NCBI RefSeq assembly: GCF_035989285.1
Contig: NZ_CP108513.1
Location: 7,130,001 to 7,194,000 of the forward strand
Direction of reading: 5' to 3'
DNA from: Streptomyces sp. NBC_01235
GTDB lineage: Bacteria > Actinomycetota > Actinomycetes > Streptomycetales > Streptomycetaceae
Length of the DNA stretch: 64,000 nucleotides
Below the pieces are notes generated by a model. It searched no databases and was not told the origin of the DNA. It was given only the letters and a program-made list of their open reading frames with translations. The first letter of the stretch is position 1. Each line of letters opens with the position of its first letter. Below are positions 54,102 to 62,907 of the stretch, piece after piece. A program made the position numbers and the translations under genes.

Positions 54102-54788
54102 GTGGACCTTCAGAAGCAGACCGCCGCACCCACGCCGGCCGCCGAGTTGCGCGCCTCCGACGCCGACCGTGACCGTATCGCCGACATGCTGCGCGAGGCG
54201 CTCGCGGAGGGCCGGCTGACCGCCGACGAGCACGCCGAGCGCGTCGAGGGCGTACTGGCCGCCAAGACGGTCGGCGAGCTGGAGGTGTTCGTCCGGGATC
54301 TGCCCGCGGCGCACGAGCGGCGCGCGGCCCCCGCGTCCGCCCCCAGCCGGCCCACCGCCGGCGCGATCCCCGCCGACCCCGACGACAACGTCGTCGCGGT
54401 CTTCAGCAGCGCCGTCCGCAGGGGCCGCTGGCGCGCGGGCCGTCGTATCCACGCGTACGCGGTCTTCGGCAGCGTCGAGATCGACCTCACCGAGGCGCTC
54501 TTCGAGTACCAGCAGGTCGTGATCAAGGCGTTCTCGGTCTTCGGCAGCGTCGAGGTCCGGGTCCCGGAGAACGTGTCGCTGCGCGGCACGGGCGGCGCGG
54601 TGCTCGGCAGCTTCGAGGTGGACGCGCTCGACTCCCCCCAGTCCGACGCGCCGGTGGTCTATGTCGACGGGTGGGCGGTACTGGGCAGCATCGAAGGCCG
54701 GCCGAAGCGGGGCAAGCTCGTCGCCGACATTCTCGATCGGGTTCAGCACAAGGTCGACAAGGGTTTGCGCAAACACCTGGACCGTTGA
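54102..54788 (+). CDS. DUF1707 (SHOCT-like) domain protein
   Basis: 228 residues from GTG 54102. Residues 11-65 are the DUF1707 domain (ELRASDADRDRIADMLREALAEGRLTADEHAERVEGVLAAKTVGELEVFVRDLP). Residues 95-200 form a beta-helix-like domain with repeated VFGSVEI/VFGSVEV/VLGSFEV/VLGSIEG motifs, the polymer-like fold of the LiaF/DUF2154 type. Together this suggests a membrane-stress or envelope-associated protein of the cytoplasm. GTG 54081 is a longer alternative. Confidence 0.85.
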   Translation: MDLQKQTAAPTPAAELRASDADRDRIADMLREALAEGRLTADEHAERVEGVLAAKTVGELEVFVRDLPAAHERRAAPASAPSRPTAGAIPADPDDNVVAVFSSAVRRGRWRAGRRIHAYAVFGSVEIDLTEALFEYQQVVIKAFSVFGSVEVRVPENVSLRGTGGAVLGSFEVDALDSPQSDAPVVYVDGWAVLGSIEGRPKRGKLVADILDRVQHKVDKGLRKHLDR

Positions 54789-54918
54789 CGGTCGTGAACT
54801 CGCCATCGTCGACGGCGGAGGGTCCGGCGGTTGTGAACCCTGTGCATAGGCGCGCGCACAGCGGGTAGGCCTTGCTGCATCGTCTCTCGCTCGCGAAGCC
54901 GTCGTCAGGAGTAGACCC

Positions 54919-55296
54919 GTGCTGCAACCGCCGCATTCGTCCCTGCAGGTCGCTGCTGTCCCGGCCCAGCGGGTACCAGCGCCCGACAGGGACCAAGACG
55001 CTCCCTGGCATACCGAGGCGGTGTGCCGGCGCGACGAGGCAGGCCTGTTCTTCGCCCCCTCCAAGGAGCCCACAGCCGCCCGGCTCTCCCGCGAGCAAGC
55101 CGCGAAGCGCGTCTGTGCGCGCTGCCCCGTCATGGTGGAGTGTCGCGAACACGCCCTCCTGCAACCCGAGCCCTACGGCGTCTGGGGCGGCCTCACCGCC
55201 GCCGAACGCCGAGTGGTCCTCGCCCGACGCCGCCGCCGTGACGTGGAGCTGAAGAAGGCGGCACGGACAGCGGGCCGCATAGCGCAGGCGGGCTAG
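54919..55296 (+). CDS. wblI: WhiB-like Fe-S protein (wblI-type)
   Basis: 125 residues from GTG 54919 with AGGAG upstream. The four cluster ligands are Cys36, Cys66, Cys69 and Cys75 (C-X29-CARC-X5-C), and the turn motif GVWGG is at 87-91. The basic C-terminus (ARRRRRDVELKKAART) may bind DNA or a sigma factor. WhiB-like proteins hold a 4Fe-4S cluster sensitive to oxygen or NO and regulate development or metabolism. The symbol rests on the position next to glpX as I remember it in S. coelicolor. Confidence 0.88.
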   Translation: MLQPPHSSLQVAAVPAQRVPAPDRDQDAPWHTEAVCRRDEAGLFFAPSKEPTAARLSREQAAKRVCARCPVMVECREHALLQPEPYGVWGGLTAAERRVVLARRRRRDVELKKAARTAGRIAQAG

Positions 55297-55306
55297 CCAC
55301 CCCGGA

Positions 55307-55350
55307 AGAAGCGAGGGGCGCCCCCTCCGCACCGGGGGCGCCCCGCTTCT
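55307..55350. terminator. Bidirectional terminator between wblI and glpX
   Basis: AGAAGCG-A-GGGGCGCCCCC (left) and GGGGGCGCCCCGCTTCT (55334-55350) form a long stem with one bulged A and an 8-nt loop. Confidence 0.8.
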
Positions 55351-55374
55351 CTGCTTCTCCCACTCCGTGGGCGG

Positions 55375-56409
55375 CTACTTGGCCCGATCGAAGTCCACGG
55401 CGCTGTAAGCCCGCAGCTTGCTCAGCCGGTGCTCGGAGTCGATCCGCCGCACCGTCCCGGACTTCGACCGCATCACGATCGAGTCGGTGGTCGCGGTCTC
55501 CGACCGGTACCGAACCCCCCGCAGCAGCTCACCGTCGGTGATCCCGGTGGCGACGAAGAACACGTTCTCGCCGGTCACCAGGTCCTCGGTGGTCAGCACC
55601 CGGTCGAGATCGTGCCCGGCGTCGACCGCCCGCTGCCGCTCCTCGTCGTCCTTGGGCCACAGCTTGCCCTGGATGACTCCGCCCAGGCACTTCACGGCGC
55701 AGGCCGAGATGATGCCCTCGGGGGTGCCGCCGATGCCGAGCAGCAGGTCGATGCCGGTGCCCTCGCGCAGGGCGAGGATCGAGCCGGCGACGTCACCGTC
55801 GGAGATCAGCTTGATGCGCGCGCCGGTCTGCCGGATCTCCTCGATGATGCCCGCGTGCCGCGGCCGGTCCAGGATGACGACGGTGACGTCCTCCGGGGTG
55901 GCCCGCTTGGCCTTGGCGACCCGGCGGATGTTGACCTCGACGGGCGCGTTGATGTCGACGAACTCGGCGGCCTCCGGGCCGGTGACCAGCTTGTCCATGT
56001 AGAACACGGCGGAGGGGTCGAACATCGCGCCGCGCTCGGTGGCCGCGAGGACGGCGATCGCGTTCGGCATGCCCTTGGCCGTCAGCGTGGTGCCGTCGAT
56101 CGGGTCGACCGCGATGTCGACCTCGGGCCCGGTCCCGTCACCGACGCGCTCGCCGTTGAAGAGCATCGGGGCCTCGTCCTTCTCGCCCTCGCCGATGACG
56201 ACCACGCCGTTCATCGACACGGTGGAGACGAGGGTCCGCATGGCGCGCACCGCGGCACCGTCCGCGCCGTTCTTGTCGCCGCGTCCCACCCAGCGGCCCG
56301 CGGCCATGGCGGCGGCTTCGGTCACCCGGACCAGTTCCAGGGCGAGGTTGCGGTCGGGGGCTTCGGAGGGGACATCGAGTTCGGACGGCAAGTGATGATG
56401 CTCGGTCAT
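55375..56409 (-). CDS. glpX: Class II fructose-1,6-bisphosphatase GlpX
   Basis: 344 residues, ATG 56409 after AAAGGTG. Metal and substrate motifs are intact: [105 protein letters not shown]. It dephosphorylates fructose-1,6-bisphosphate in gluconeogenesis. Convergent with wblI and divergent from the DUF4245 gene. Confidence 0.95.
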   Translation of the reverse strand: MTEHHHLPSELDVPSEAPDRNLALELVRVTEAAAMAAGRWVGRGDKNGADGAAVRAMRTLVSTVSMNGVVVIGEGEKDEAPMLFNGERVGDGTGPEVDIAVDPIDGTTLTAKGMPNAIAVLAATERGAMFDPSAVFYMDKLVTGPEAAEFVDINAPVEVNIRRVAKAKRATPEDVTVVILDRPRHAGIIEEIRQTGARIKLISDGDVAGSILALREGTGIDLLLGIGGTPEGIISACAVKCLGGVIQGKLWPKDDEERQRAVDAGHDLDRVLTTEDLVTGENVFFVATGITDGELLRGVRYRSETATTDSIVMRSKSGTVRRIDSEHRLSKLRAYSAVDFDRAK

Positions 56410-56540
56410 CGGAGCGCACCTTTCTGACTGATACGACGACGGCCGGATGAGGGTTCGAGCCCCGACTCTATCGTCAGTCCGACAAAATGAGCAGGGGACC
56501 CCACGGATGAGCGCGTCGGGCACCTGCGACGATAGAGGGC

Positions 56541-57065
56541 GTGGCAGGTTCGAACGGCAAGCAGAAGACGGCCCGGGACATGATCCTCTCCCTGGGTCTG
56601 ATCATGATCGCGGCGTGGGTCATATACCTCTTCATTCCCCACGATGACCGCGCTCCGGACGTCAAGCGAGTCGACTACCGTGTCGAGCTCCTCACGGCGC
56701 GCCGCGCGGCGTCGTACCCGGTGGCCGCGCCCGAAGGCCTGCCCGACACGTGGAAGGCGACCTCGGTGCGCTTCCAGGGCGCCGACTTCGACGCCTGGCA
56801 CCTCGGTTTCCACGCCCCCGACGGGGAGTACGTGACGATCGAACAGTCCACTCAGAAGCGCTCGCAGTTCATCGACGAGGCCAGCCAGGGCTCGACCGCG
56901 ACCAAGGTCACCGAGCAGATCGGCGGCCGCACCTGGACCCGCTACACCGGCGGCCGCTACGACGCGCTCGTCCTGCAGGACGCCGGCGGCTCGACCACGG
57001 TGGTGGCGGGCACGGGATCCTTCGAGCAGCTGTCGACGATGGCCGGGGCGCTGAAGCTGGCGTGA
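56541..57065 (+). CDS. DUF4245 membrane-anchored protein
   Basis: 174 residues from GTG 56541; GACGAT lies 7 nt upstream, suggesting a leaderless mRNA. One N-terminal membrane anchor ([19 protein letters not shown], 14-32) then a soluble extracytoplasmic domain ending [14 protein letters not shown]. The family is common next to glpX in actinobacteria and has no known function. It is followed by a terminator split by the IS element. Confidence 0.87.
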   Translation: MAGSNGKQKTARDMILSLGLIMIAAWVIYLFIPHDDRAPDVKRVDYRVELLTARRAASYPVAAPEGLPDTWKATSVRFQGADFDAWHLGFHAPDGEYVTIEQSTQKRSQFIDEASQGSTATKVTEQIGGRTWTRYTGGRYDALVLQDAGGSTTVVAGTGSFEQLSTMAGALKLA

Positions 57066-57106
57066 GCGCCTGACCGTACGACTACGAGTGAGGCCCCCGG
57101 CGTCAT

Positions 57107-58409
57107 GGCGGTTTCTAGGGGTCGTTGCAACACGTGGTCGTGTTGATCAGGCCGCGAGCAGTTTATGCAGGCGCTCGGCCGGGGTTTCCCAGCCGAGCGT
57201 TTTGCGTGGGCGGCCGTTGAGCTCGGCGGCGACGGCGTCCAGGCGTTCGCGGGTGTGGACCGCGAGGTCGGTGCCCTTGGGGAAGTACTGCCGCAGCAGG
57301 CCGTTGGTGTTCTCGTTCGAGCCGCGCTGCCAGGGGCTGGCCGGGTCGCAGAAGTAGACCGGGATGTCGGTGGCCAGGGTGAAGGAGCCGTGGGCGGCCA
57401 TCTCGGTGCCCTGGTCCCAGGTCAGTGACCGCACCAGGTGGGCGGGCAGGGTCCGGGCGGTTTCGACCAGGGCGTCGCGGACATGTTCGGCGGTTCGGCC
57501 GTGGGGCAGGTGCAGCAGCACCACGTAGCGGGTGGCGCGCTCGACCAGCGTGCCGATGGCGGAGGCACCGTCCTTGCCGATGATCAGGTCGCCTTCCCAG
57601 TGGCCGGGCACGGCCCGGTCCTCGGCTTCGGCGGGCCGTTCGCTGATCATGACCATCGGGGTGGAGAACCGCGGCTGGCGCTGCTGGGCCTGGCGGCGGG
57701 GCTTGCGGCGGGTGCGGCCCGAGCGGAGGGCTTTGGCCAGTTCGCGGCGGAGTTCGCCGCGTCCTTGGACGAAGAGGGCCTGGTAGACCGTTTCGTGGAC
57801 CACGTGCATCTCCGGCCGCCGGGGGAACTGTGCCCGCAGAGCCTGGCAGATCTGCTCCGGGCTCCACCGTATGTCCAGGTGGTCCTGGATGAAGTCCCGC
57901 AGCTGCGGGTGCTGGCCGATCTTGCCGGTTTTGGGCCGGGGCCGGCGGGAGTCGGCGCGGGCCTGGGCGGCGAAGGGGCGGTACTGGCCGTTGCCGGGGT
58001 GCCGGTTGCGGCGGATCTCCCGGCTGATGGTGGACGGGCTGCGACCCAGCTCGGCGGCGATCGTGCGGACCGTGGCCTTCTCCCGCAGCCGGTCGGCGAT
58101 GTGGATCCGGTCGGCCTCACGCAGATACCGGGACGGACCGGGAGGCGGCGCCACCGCTTTGATCGGTGGCGCCGCCTTGTGCCTGCCCGACGGGTTGCGG
58201 CCGTTGCGCCACCGCTTGCCCGTCCGGGTATTGATCCCGACGCGTCGGCAGGCTTCCAAGCTGCTCAGGCCCTGGTCCATGAGCCGGAAGTATTCCTCCC
58301 GCTCACGGACCAGCTGCCTACGGCCTTGCGCCACCGTCCGCACCTTGCGGATCTCGAACTCCATCGCACCCCTTGAGCTGGGGTGTTGCGACGACTCCTA
58401 GAACCCAAG
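57107..58409 (-). mobile_element. IS30-family insertion sequence, about 1.3 kb
   Basis: Inverted ends share TTCTAGG-G/A-GTCGT-T/C-GCAACAC: left at 57113-57133, right (reverse complement) at 58383-58403, 19 of 21 matching. CAT flanks both sides (57104-57106 and 58410-58412) and is the likely target duplication, followed by G on the right. One transposase gene fills the element. The ends and the gene look intact, which points to a recent insertion. Confidence 0.88.
57147..58364 (-). CDS. IS30-family transposase
   Basis: 405 residues. N-terminal helix-turn-helix pairs (EEYFRLMDQGLSSLEACRRVGINTRTGKRW; ADRLREKATVRTIAAELGRSPSTISREIRRN) bind the ends. The DDE core has GHWEGDLIIGKDG, SLTWDQGTEM and PWQRGSNENTNGLLRQYFPKGTDL, the IS30 signature with Asp, Asp and Glu. 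C-terminus LNGRPRKTLGWETPAERLHKLL is typical. All motifs look functional. Confidence 0.95.
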   Translation of the reverse strand: MEFEIRKVRTVAQGRRQLVREREEYFRLMDQGLSSLEACRRVGINTRTGKRWRNGRNPSGRHKAAPPIKAVAPPPGPSRYLREADRIHIADRLREKATVRTIAAELGRSPSTISREIRRNRHPGNGQYRPFAAQARADSRRPRPKTGKIGQHPQLRDFIQDHLDIRWSPEQICQALRAQFPRRPEMHVVHETVYQALFVQGRGELRRELAKALRSGRTRRKPRRQAQQRQPRFSTPMVMISERPAEAEDRAVPGHWEGDLIIGKDGASAIGTLVERATRYVVLLHLPHGRTAEHVRDALVETARTLPAHLVRSLTWDQGTEMAAHGSFTLATDIPVYFCDPASPWQRGSNENTNGLLRQYFPKGTDLAVHTRERLDAVAAELNGRPRKTLGWETPAERLHKLLAA

Positions 58410-58458
58410 CATGATCGCCGGGGGCCTCACTCATGTCTCACGCGGGTGGCTCACACCG

Positions 58459-59049
58459 TCAGACGGTGGTGACGACCTCGTCGTACGCCAGACGCGGGGA
58501 ACGCGGGTACCAGGCGCCCTCGCCCGGCTTGCCGATGTTGACGACCATCAGCGGGGTGTGGTCGTCGTCCAGGAACTCCTTGCGGACGCCCTCGAAGTCC
58601 ACGCCGGTCATCGGGCCGGCGGCGAGACCCGCGGCGCGGACGCCGATGATGAAGTACGCGGCCTGGAGCGCGGCGTTCAGCGCGGCGGCGCCCTCACGGG
58701 CCGGACGCTCGCTGAAGAACAGGTCCTTGGCCTGCGGGAAGGACGGCAGCAGGGTCGGCAGCTCCTCGTGGAACTCGTTGTCCGCGGAGAGGATCGCGAC
58801 CAGCGGGGCGGTGGCGGTCTTGGGCTGGTTGCCCTCGGCCATGTGCTTCACCAGGCGCTCGCGGGCCTCGGCGGACCGGACCAGGGTGATGCGCAGCGGG
58901 GTCTGGTTGAACGCCGTCGGGCCGTACTTGACGAGGTCGTAGATCGCCTGGACCTGCTCGTCGGTCACCGGCTCGTCGGTGAAGGTGTTCGCGGTGCGGG
59001 CCTCGCGGAACAGCAGGTCCTGGGCGGCGGCGTCAAGAGCGAGAGACAT
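58459..59049 (-). CDS. Nitroreductase-family protein (malonic semialdehyde reductase-like)
   Basis: 196 residues from ATG 59049. FMN-binding pattern of the RutE/HadB-like group: LFREARTANTFTDEPVTDEQVQAIYDLVKYGPTAFNQTPLRITLVRS, then EGAAALNAALQAAYFIIGVRAAGLAAGPMTGVD and MVVNIGKPGEGAWYPRSPRL. It probably reduces nitro, quinone or aldehyde substrates with NAD(P)H. No rut genes lie nearby. The promoter region lies next to the xseB end. Confidence 0.9.
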   Translation of the reverse strand: MSLALDAAAQDLLFREARTANTFTDEPVTDEQVQAIYDLVKYGPTAFNQTPLRITLVRSAEARERLVKHMAEGNQPKTATAPLVAILSADNEFHEELPTLLPSFPQAKDLFFSERPAREGAAALNAALQAAYFIIGVRAAGLAAGPMTGVDFEGVRKEFLDDDHTPLMVVNIGKPGEGAWYPRSPRLAYDEVVTTV

Positions 59050-59196
59050 GCGTGAACTTCCTTGGGTGGCGTCCGGATCCGGTACCGGACCGTGGTCCGG
59101 ATCGGCTGACGACATCGAAGGTACGCGAGAGATGTTCAAGGTTCAACAAAGAGCGGGGTGTGGTGATCCGCTTCACAGTCGGCCACGCCGGACGGG

Positions 59197-59424
59197 TCAC
59201 TCGTCCGCTTTGTCTTCCCCCTCCTCCTCGGCCAGCGCCGCGTCCAGCCGCGCCCGCGCACCCTCCAGCCAGCGCCGGCACACCCTGGCCAGTTCCTCGC
59301 CGCGCTCCCAGAGGGCGAGGGACTCCTCCAGCGTCGTACCCCCCGCCTCCAGGCGGCGTACGACCTCGATCAGCTCGTCGCGGGCCTGCTCGTACCCGAG
59401 CGCCTCGTCCGTCCTGCTCGTCAT
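59197..59424 (-). CDS. xseB: Exodeoxyribonuclease VII small subunit
   Basis: 75 residues from ATG 59424, with the XseB helical hairpin [54 protein letters not shown]. It binds XseA to form ExoVII, which degrades single-stranded DNA. It is separated from xseA by 191 nt full of repeats, instead of the usual near overlap. The frame stays open upstream to 59544 through the repeats, so a longer start cannot be excluded. Confidence 0.92.
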   Translation of the reverse strand: MTSRTDEALGYEQARDELIEVVRRLEAGGTTLEESLALWERGEELARVCRRWLEGARARLDAALAEEEGEDKADE

Positions 59425-59468
59425 GCACTCATTCCCAGTCGTCGTTTCCCGGCTGTCGTTCTCCTGGC

Positions 59469-59576
59469 CGCCATTCACCGGCCGCCATTCATCGGCTGTC
59501 GTTCGCCGGCCGCCATTCATCGGCTGTCGTTCGCCGGCCGCCATTCATCGGCTGTCGTTCACCGGCAGTCATTCAC
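59469..59576. repeat. 28-bp tandem repeats between xseA and xseB
   Basis: A 28-bp unit beginning CGGCTGTCGTTCGCCGGCCG occurs at 59493-59520 and 59521-59548, with a diverged copy at 59549-59576 and a partial copy before. Each unit contains CGGCCG. The unit length is not a multiple of three. Confidence 0.85.
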
Positions 59577-59615
59577 CGGACGCCATCCACCGGCCCGCCC
59601 TTCACCGGCCGTCGT

Positions 59616-60830
59616 TCACTCGCCGTCGACCCGGCTCACGGTGAACTCGCCCTCGGCGACCCGTGCGCGCAGCACCTCGTCGGCCGTCACCTCGCCCGGA
59701 TTCCGGACCACGTGCCCGTCCGTCCGCTGCAGCACCGCGTACCCCCGCTTCAGCGTCGCGGCCGGCGAGAGGGCCACCACGCGTGCGTGCGTGTGCGTCA
59801 GCTCGGAGTCGGCGCGGTCCAGGAGGTGGCCGACCGTGCGCCGGGTCCGGTCGACGAGCGAGGCGACGTGATCGGCCCGCTCGTCGATCATCCGGTGCGG
59901 ATCCTGTATCGCGGGCCGCGCGAGCGCGTGGGTCAGCCCGCGCTCCTCCCGCTCCACGAACGCCTCCACGCACCGCCGCGCCCGCCCGCGCAGCATCCGC
60001 ACCCGCTCCAGCTCCTCGCCGACGTCCGGTACGACCTTCTTCGCGGCGTCGGTCGGCGTCGAGGCGCGCAGGTCGGCCACATGGTCGAGGAGCGGGTTGT
60101 CCGGCTCGTGCCCGATCGCCGAGACGACCGGCGTACGGCAGGCCGCGACCGCCCGCACCAGCTGTTCGTCCGAGAAGGGCAGCAGGTCCTCGACGCTGCC
60201 GCCCCCGCGCGCCACGATGATCACGTCCACGTCGTCGAGCGCGTCGAGCTCCTTGACGGCCTGCACGACCTGCGTCACCGCGTGCACGCCCTGGACGGCG
60301 ACGTTGCGCACCTCGAAGCGGACGGCGGGCCAGCGGTGCCGGGCGTTCTCCAGGACGTCCCGCTCGGCCGCGGAGGCCCGCCCGCACACCAGCCCGATGA
60401 GCTGCGGCAGGAAGGGCAGCGGCTTCTTCCGCGCGGGGGCGAAGAGGCCTTCCGCGGCCAGGGACTTCTTCAACTGCTCCAGCCGCGCCAGCAGTTCCCC
60501 GACGCCCACGGGCCGTATCTCCACGGCCCGCAGCGACAACTGCCCGCGCGGCGCGTACCACTCCGGCTTCGCGTGGACGACGACCCGCGCGCCCTCCCCG
60601 ACGACGTCCGCGACCGCGTCGAAGACCTGCCGGTAGCAGGTCACGCCCACGGAGATGTCGTGCGACGGATCCCGCAGCGTCAGAAACACCACGCCCGCAC
60701 CCGGACGCCGCGACAACTGGGTGATCTGCCCCTCGACCCACACCGCGCCGAGCCGGTCGATCCAGCTCCCGATGAGCCGCGAGACCTCGCCGACGGGCAG
60801 CGGGGCGTCCGCGGACGTGTTCACAGCCAT
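59616..60830 (-). CDS. xseA: Exodeoxyribonuclease VII large subunit
   Basis: 404 residues from ATG 60830. OB-fold N-terminus ([52 protein letters not shown]), catalytic domain with [86 protein letters not shown], then the C-terminal coiled coil and [14 protein letters not shown], 7 nt before the start, suggests leaderless transcription. Confidence 0.95.
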   Translation of the reverse strand: MAVNTSADAPLPVGEVSRLIGSWIDRLGAVWVEGQITQLSRRPGAGVVFLTLRDPSHDISVGVTCYRQVFDAVADVVGEGARVVVHAKPEWYAPRGQLSLRAVEIRPVGVGELLARLEQLKKSLAAEGLFAPARKKPLPFLPQLIGLVCGRASAAERDVLENARHRWPAVRFEVRNVAVQGVHAVTQVVQAVKELDALDDVDVIIVARGGGSVEDLLPFSDEQLVRAVAACRTPVVSAIGHEPDNPLLDHVADLRASTPTDAAKKVVPDVGEELERVRMLRGRARRCVEAFVEREERGLTHALARPAIQDPHRMIDERADHVASLVDRTRRTVGHLLDRADSELTHTHARVVALSPAATLKRGYAVLQRTDGHVVRNPGEVTADEVLRARVAEGEFTVSRVDGE

Positions 60831-60877
60831 GCGCCCGAGAGTAACGGCCGCCACCGACAATCAGGCGTCAGCATCTC

Positions 60878-60980
60878 AGCCCGTCTTGGGGCCCCCGCTC
60901 GAGCGAAGCCGAGAGCGGGGGAGTTTGAGGACGGGCCCTTTCGGGGCCGAAGCGGGGGTCCGGGGGCGGCAGCCCCCAGC
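60878..60980. repeat. Streptomyces-type intergenic hairpin repeat
   Basis: GCCCGTC...GACGGGC encloses an inner CCCCCGCTC/GAGCGGGGG stem, followed by GGGGGCGGCAGCCCCC. It resembles the dispersed element near 42.2 kb. It lies between the divergent xseA and ispH genes. Confidence 0.65.
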
Positions 60981-61007
60981 TACGCCAACGGTGACCGGAC
61001 ACGGCCT

Positions 61008-61013
61008 TACGAT
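61008..61013 (+). promoter_or_regulatory. -10 element for leaderless ispH
   Basis: TACGAT ends 7 nt before ATG 61021; no ribosome-binding site is present. Confidence 0.45.
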
Positions 61014-61020
61014 GGGACGC

Positions 61021-62049
61021 ATGACTGCTTCGCCTGGCCGCCGCCGTGTCCTGCTCGCCGCTCCCCGGGGCTACTGCGCGGGCGTCGACCGTGCCGTGAT
61101 CGCCGTCGAGAAGGCTCTGGAGCAGTACGGGGCCCCGGTCTACGTCCGCCACGAGATCGTCCACAACAAGTACGTCGTGCAGACCCTGGAGAACAAGGGC
61201 GCCATCTTCGTCGAGCGGACGGAGGAGGTCCCGCCGGGCAACATCGTCATGTTCTCCGCGCACGGCGTCGCCCCCGTCGTCCACGAGGAGGCCGCGCGCG
61301 GGCGCCTCGCCACCATCGACGCGACCTGCCCGCTGGTCACCAAGGTCCACAAGGAAGCCGTCCGCTTCGCCCAGGACGACTACGACATCCTCCTGATCGG
61401 CCACGAGGGCCACGAGGAGGTCATCGGCACCTCCGGAGAGGCCCCCGAGCACATCCAGCTCGTCGACGGCCCCGAGGATGTCGCCAAGGTCGAGGTCCGC
61501 GACCCGTCGAAGATCGTGTGGCTCTCCCAGACCACCCTCTCGGTCGACGAGACGATGGAGACCGTCGACGCCCTGAAGGAGAAGTTCCCGCAGCTCATCT
61601 CGCCGCCCAGCGACGACATCTGCTACGCCACGCAGAACCGTCAGCTCGCGGTGAAGCAGATGGGCGCGGAGGCGGAGCTGGTGATCGTGGTCGGCTCCCG
61701 CAACTCCTCCAACTCCAAGCGGCTCGTCGAGGTCGCCAAGCTCGCCGGCTCCCGCGAGGCCTACCTGGTGGACTTCGCGAGCGAGATCGACGAGGCCTGG
61801 CTGGAGGACGTGACGACGGTGGGCGTCACCTCCGGCGCCTCCGTCCCGGAGGTCCTCGTCGAGGAGGTCCTGGCCTGGCTCGCCGAGCGTGGGTACGGGG
61901 ACGTCGAGCTCGTCAAGGCGGCCGAGGAACACATCACGTTCTCGCTGCCCAAGGAACTCCGGCGTGACCTGCGCGACGAGGCGGCGGCGCTGGTCGCGGA
62001 GCGTGGCGGAAGCGGTGCCGAGGGTTCCTCGGGGGCCGCGCCCGAGTGA
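61021..62049 (+). CDS. ispH: 4-hydroxy-3-methylbut-2-enyl diphosphate reductase IspH (LytB)
   Basis: 342 residues. Fe-S ligands Cys19 ([13 protein letters not shown]), Cys103 ([14 protein letters not shown]) and Cys201 ([11 protein letters not shown]); [10 protein letters not shown] and SAHGVAP also match. It makes isopentenyl and dimethylallyl diphosphate in the last step of the MEP pathway. The start is supported by the -10-like TACGAT; ATG 61012 is an alternative. The C-terminal 25 residues are disordered. Confidence 0.96.
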   Translation: MTASPGRRRVLLAAPRGYCAGVDRAVIAVEKALEQYGAPVYVRHEIVHNKYVVQTLENKGAIFVERTEEVPPGNIVMFSAHGVAPVVHEEAARGRLATIDATCPLVTKVHKEAVRFAQDDYDILLIGHEGHEEVIGTSGEAPEHIQLVDGPEDVAKVEVRDPSKIVWLSQTTLSVDETMETVDALKEKFPQLISPPSDDICYATQNRQLAVKQMGAEAELVIVVGSRNSSNSKRLVEVAKLAGSREAYLVDFASEIDEAWLEDVTTVGVTSGASVPEVLVEEVLAWLAERGYGDVELVKAAEEHITFSLPKELRRDLRDEAAALVAERGGSGAEGSSGAAPE

Positions 62050-62066
62050 CTGTGAGTCGGTCGTCG

Positions 62067-62072
62067 TAACGT
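62067..62072 (+). promoter_or_regulatory. -10 element for leaderless ppgK
   Basis: TAACGT ends 6 nt before ATG 62079; no ribosome-binding site is seen. Confidence 0.4.
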
Positions 62073-62078
62073 AGGGCC

Positions 62079-62825
62079 ATGCAGATCTTCGGCGTGGACA
62101 TCGGTGGATCCGGGATCAAGGGCGCCCCTGTGGACCTGGACAAGGGCGACCTGGCTCAGGAGCGCCTGAAAGTGCTCACTCCGCAACCGGCGACGCCCGA
62201 GGGTGTGGCCGACGGAGTGAAGCAGGTCGTGGAGCACTTCGGCTGGACCGGCCCCGTCGGTCTGACCTTCCCCGGCGTGGTCACCGGCGGCTCCACGATC
62301 CGTACGGCGGCCAACGTCGACAAGAGCTGGATCGACACGGACGCGCGCGCGTTGTTCAGCGACCGGCTGGGCGGCCTGCCCGTCACGGTGGTCAACGACG
62401 CGGACGCGGCGGGCGTCGCCGAAATGGCGTTCGGCGCCGGCCGCGACCGCAGCGGCACGGTGATCCTGCTGACGTTCGGCACGGGCATCGGCAGCGCCCT
62501 CTTCGCCGACGGCGTCCTCGTCCCCAACACCGAGCTCGGCCACCTGGAGCTGCACGGGCACGACGCCGAGAAGCGCGCCTCCAGCAAGGCCAAGGAGGAC
62601 GGCGAGCTGACCTGGGAGCACTGGGCCCGCCGCGTCACGAAGTACCTCGCCCACGTCGAGATGCTCTTCTCGCCCGAGCTGTTCATCATCGGCGGCGGCG
62701 TCAGCCGGAAGTCCGACAGGTTCCTGCACCTCATCGAGGGCATCAAGGCGGAGATCGTCCCGGCGCAGTTGCAGAACAACGCGGGCATCGTGGGAGCGGC
62801 GATGCGGGCGGCGAAGGCCAACTGA
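62079..62825 (+). CDS. ppgK: Polyphosphate glucokinase
   Basis: 248 residues of the ROK fold: VDIGGSGIKGAPVD phosphate-binding loop, VGLTFPGVV, VTVVNDADAAGVAEM with the catalytic Asp, TFGTGIGSALF and ELGHLELHG, then SPELFIIGGGVSRKSDRFLHLIEG. PpgK phosphorylates glucose from polyphosphate or ATP and is actinobacteria-typical. It follows ispH after 29 nt with its own likely leaderless promoter. Confidence 0.94.
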   Translation: MQIFGVDIGGSGIKGAPVDLDKGDLAQERLKVLTPQPATPEGVADGVKQVVEHFGWTGPVGLTFPGVVTGGSTIRTAANVDKSWIDTDARALFSDRLGGLPVTVVNDADAAGVAEMAFGAGRDRSGTVILLTFGTGIGSALFADGVLVPNTELGHLELHGHDAEKRASSKAKEDGELTWEHWARRVTKYLAHVEMLFSPELFIIGGGVSRKSDRFLHLIEGIKAEIVPAQLQNNAGIVGAAMRAAKAN

Positions 62826-62907
62826 CGGGGTCGCTCCGCGACCGGATGCTCCAGCGCTCCAGCTCTCCAGTGCCGCGGAGATCGAGTCTGCCCGGGAGAA
62901 CGGGTGG

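Larger units (their letters stand above)
57086..58432. terminator. Bidirectional terminator split by the IS30 insertion
   Basis: GAGTGAGGCCCCCGGCG (57086-57102) and CGCCGGGGGCCTCACTC (58416-58432) are perfect 17-bp arms now about 1.3 kb apart. Removing the element and one copy of CAT restores a hairpin with loop TCATGAT, seven nt, like the other terminators in this window. It lay between the convergent DUF4245 and nitroreductase genes. Confidence 0.85.

Noticed and set aside
56440..56475. tRNA T-arm-like GGGTTCGAGCCCC
   Set aside because: No acceptor, D or anticodon arms can be folded around it; it lies in the glpX upstream region.
59469..59576. CRISPR-like short repeats
   Set aside because: Repeats are directly tandem with no unique spacers and no cas genes nearby.
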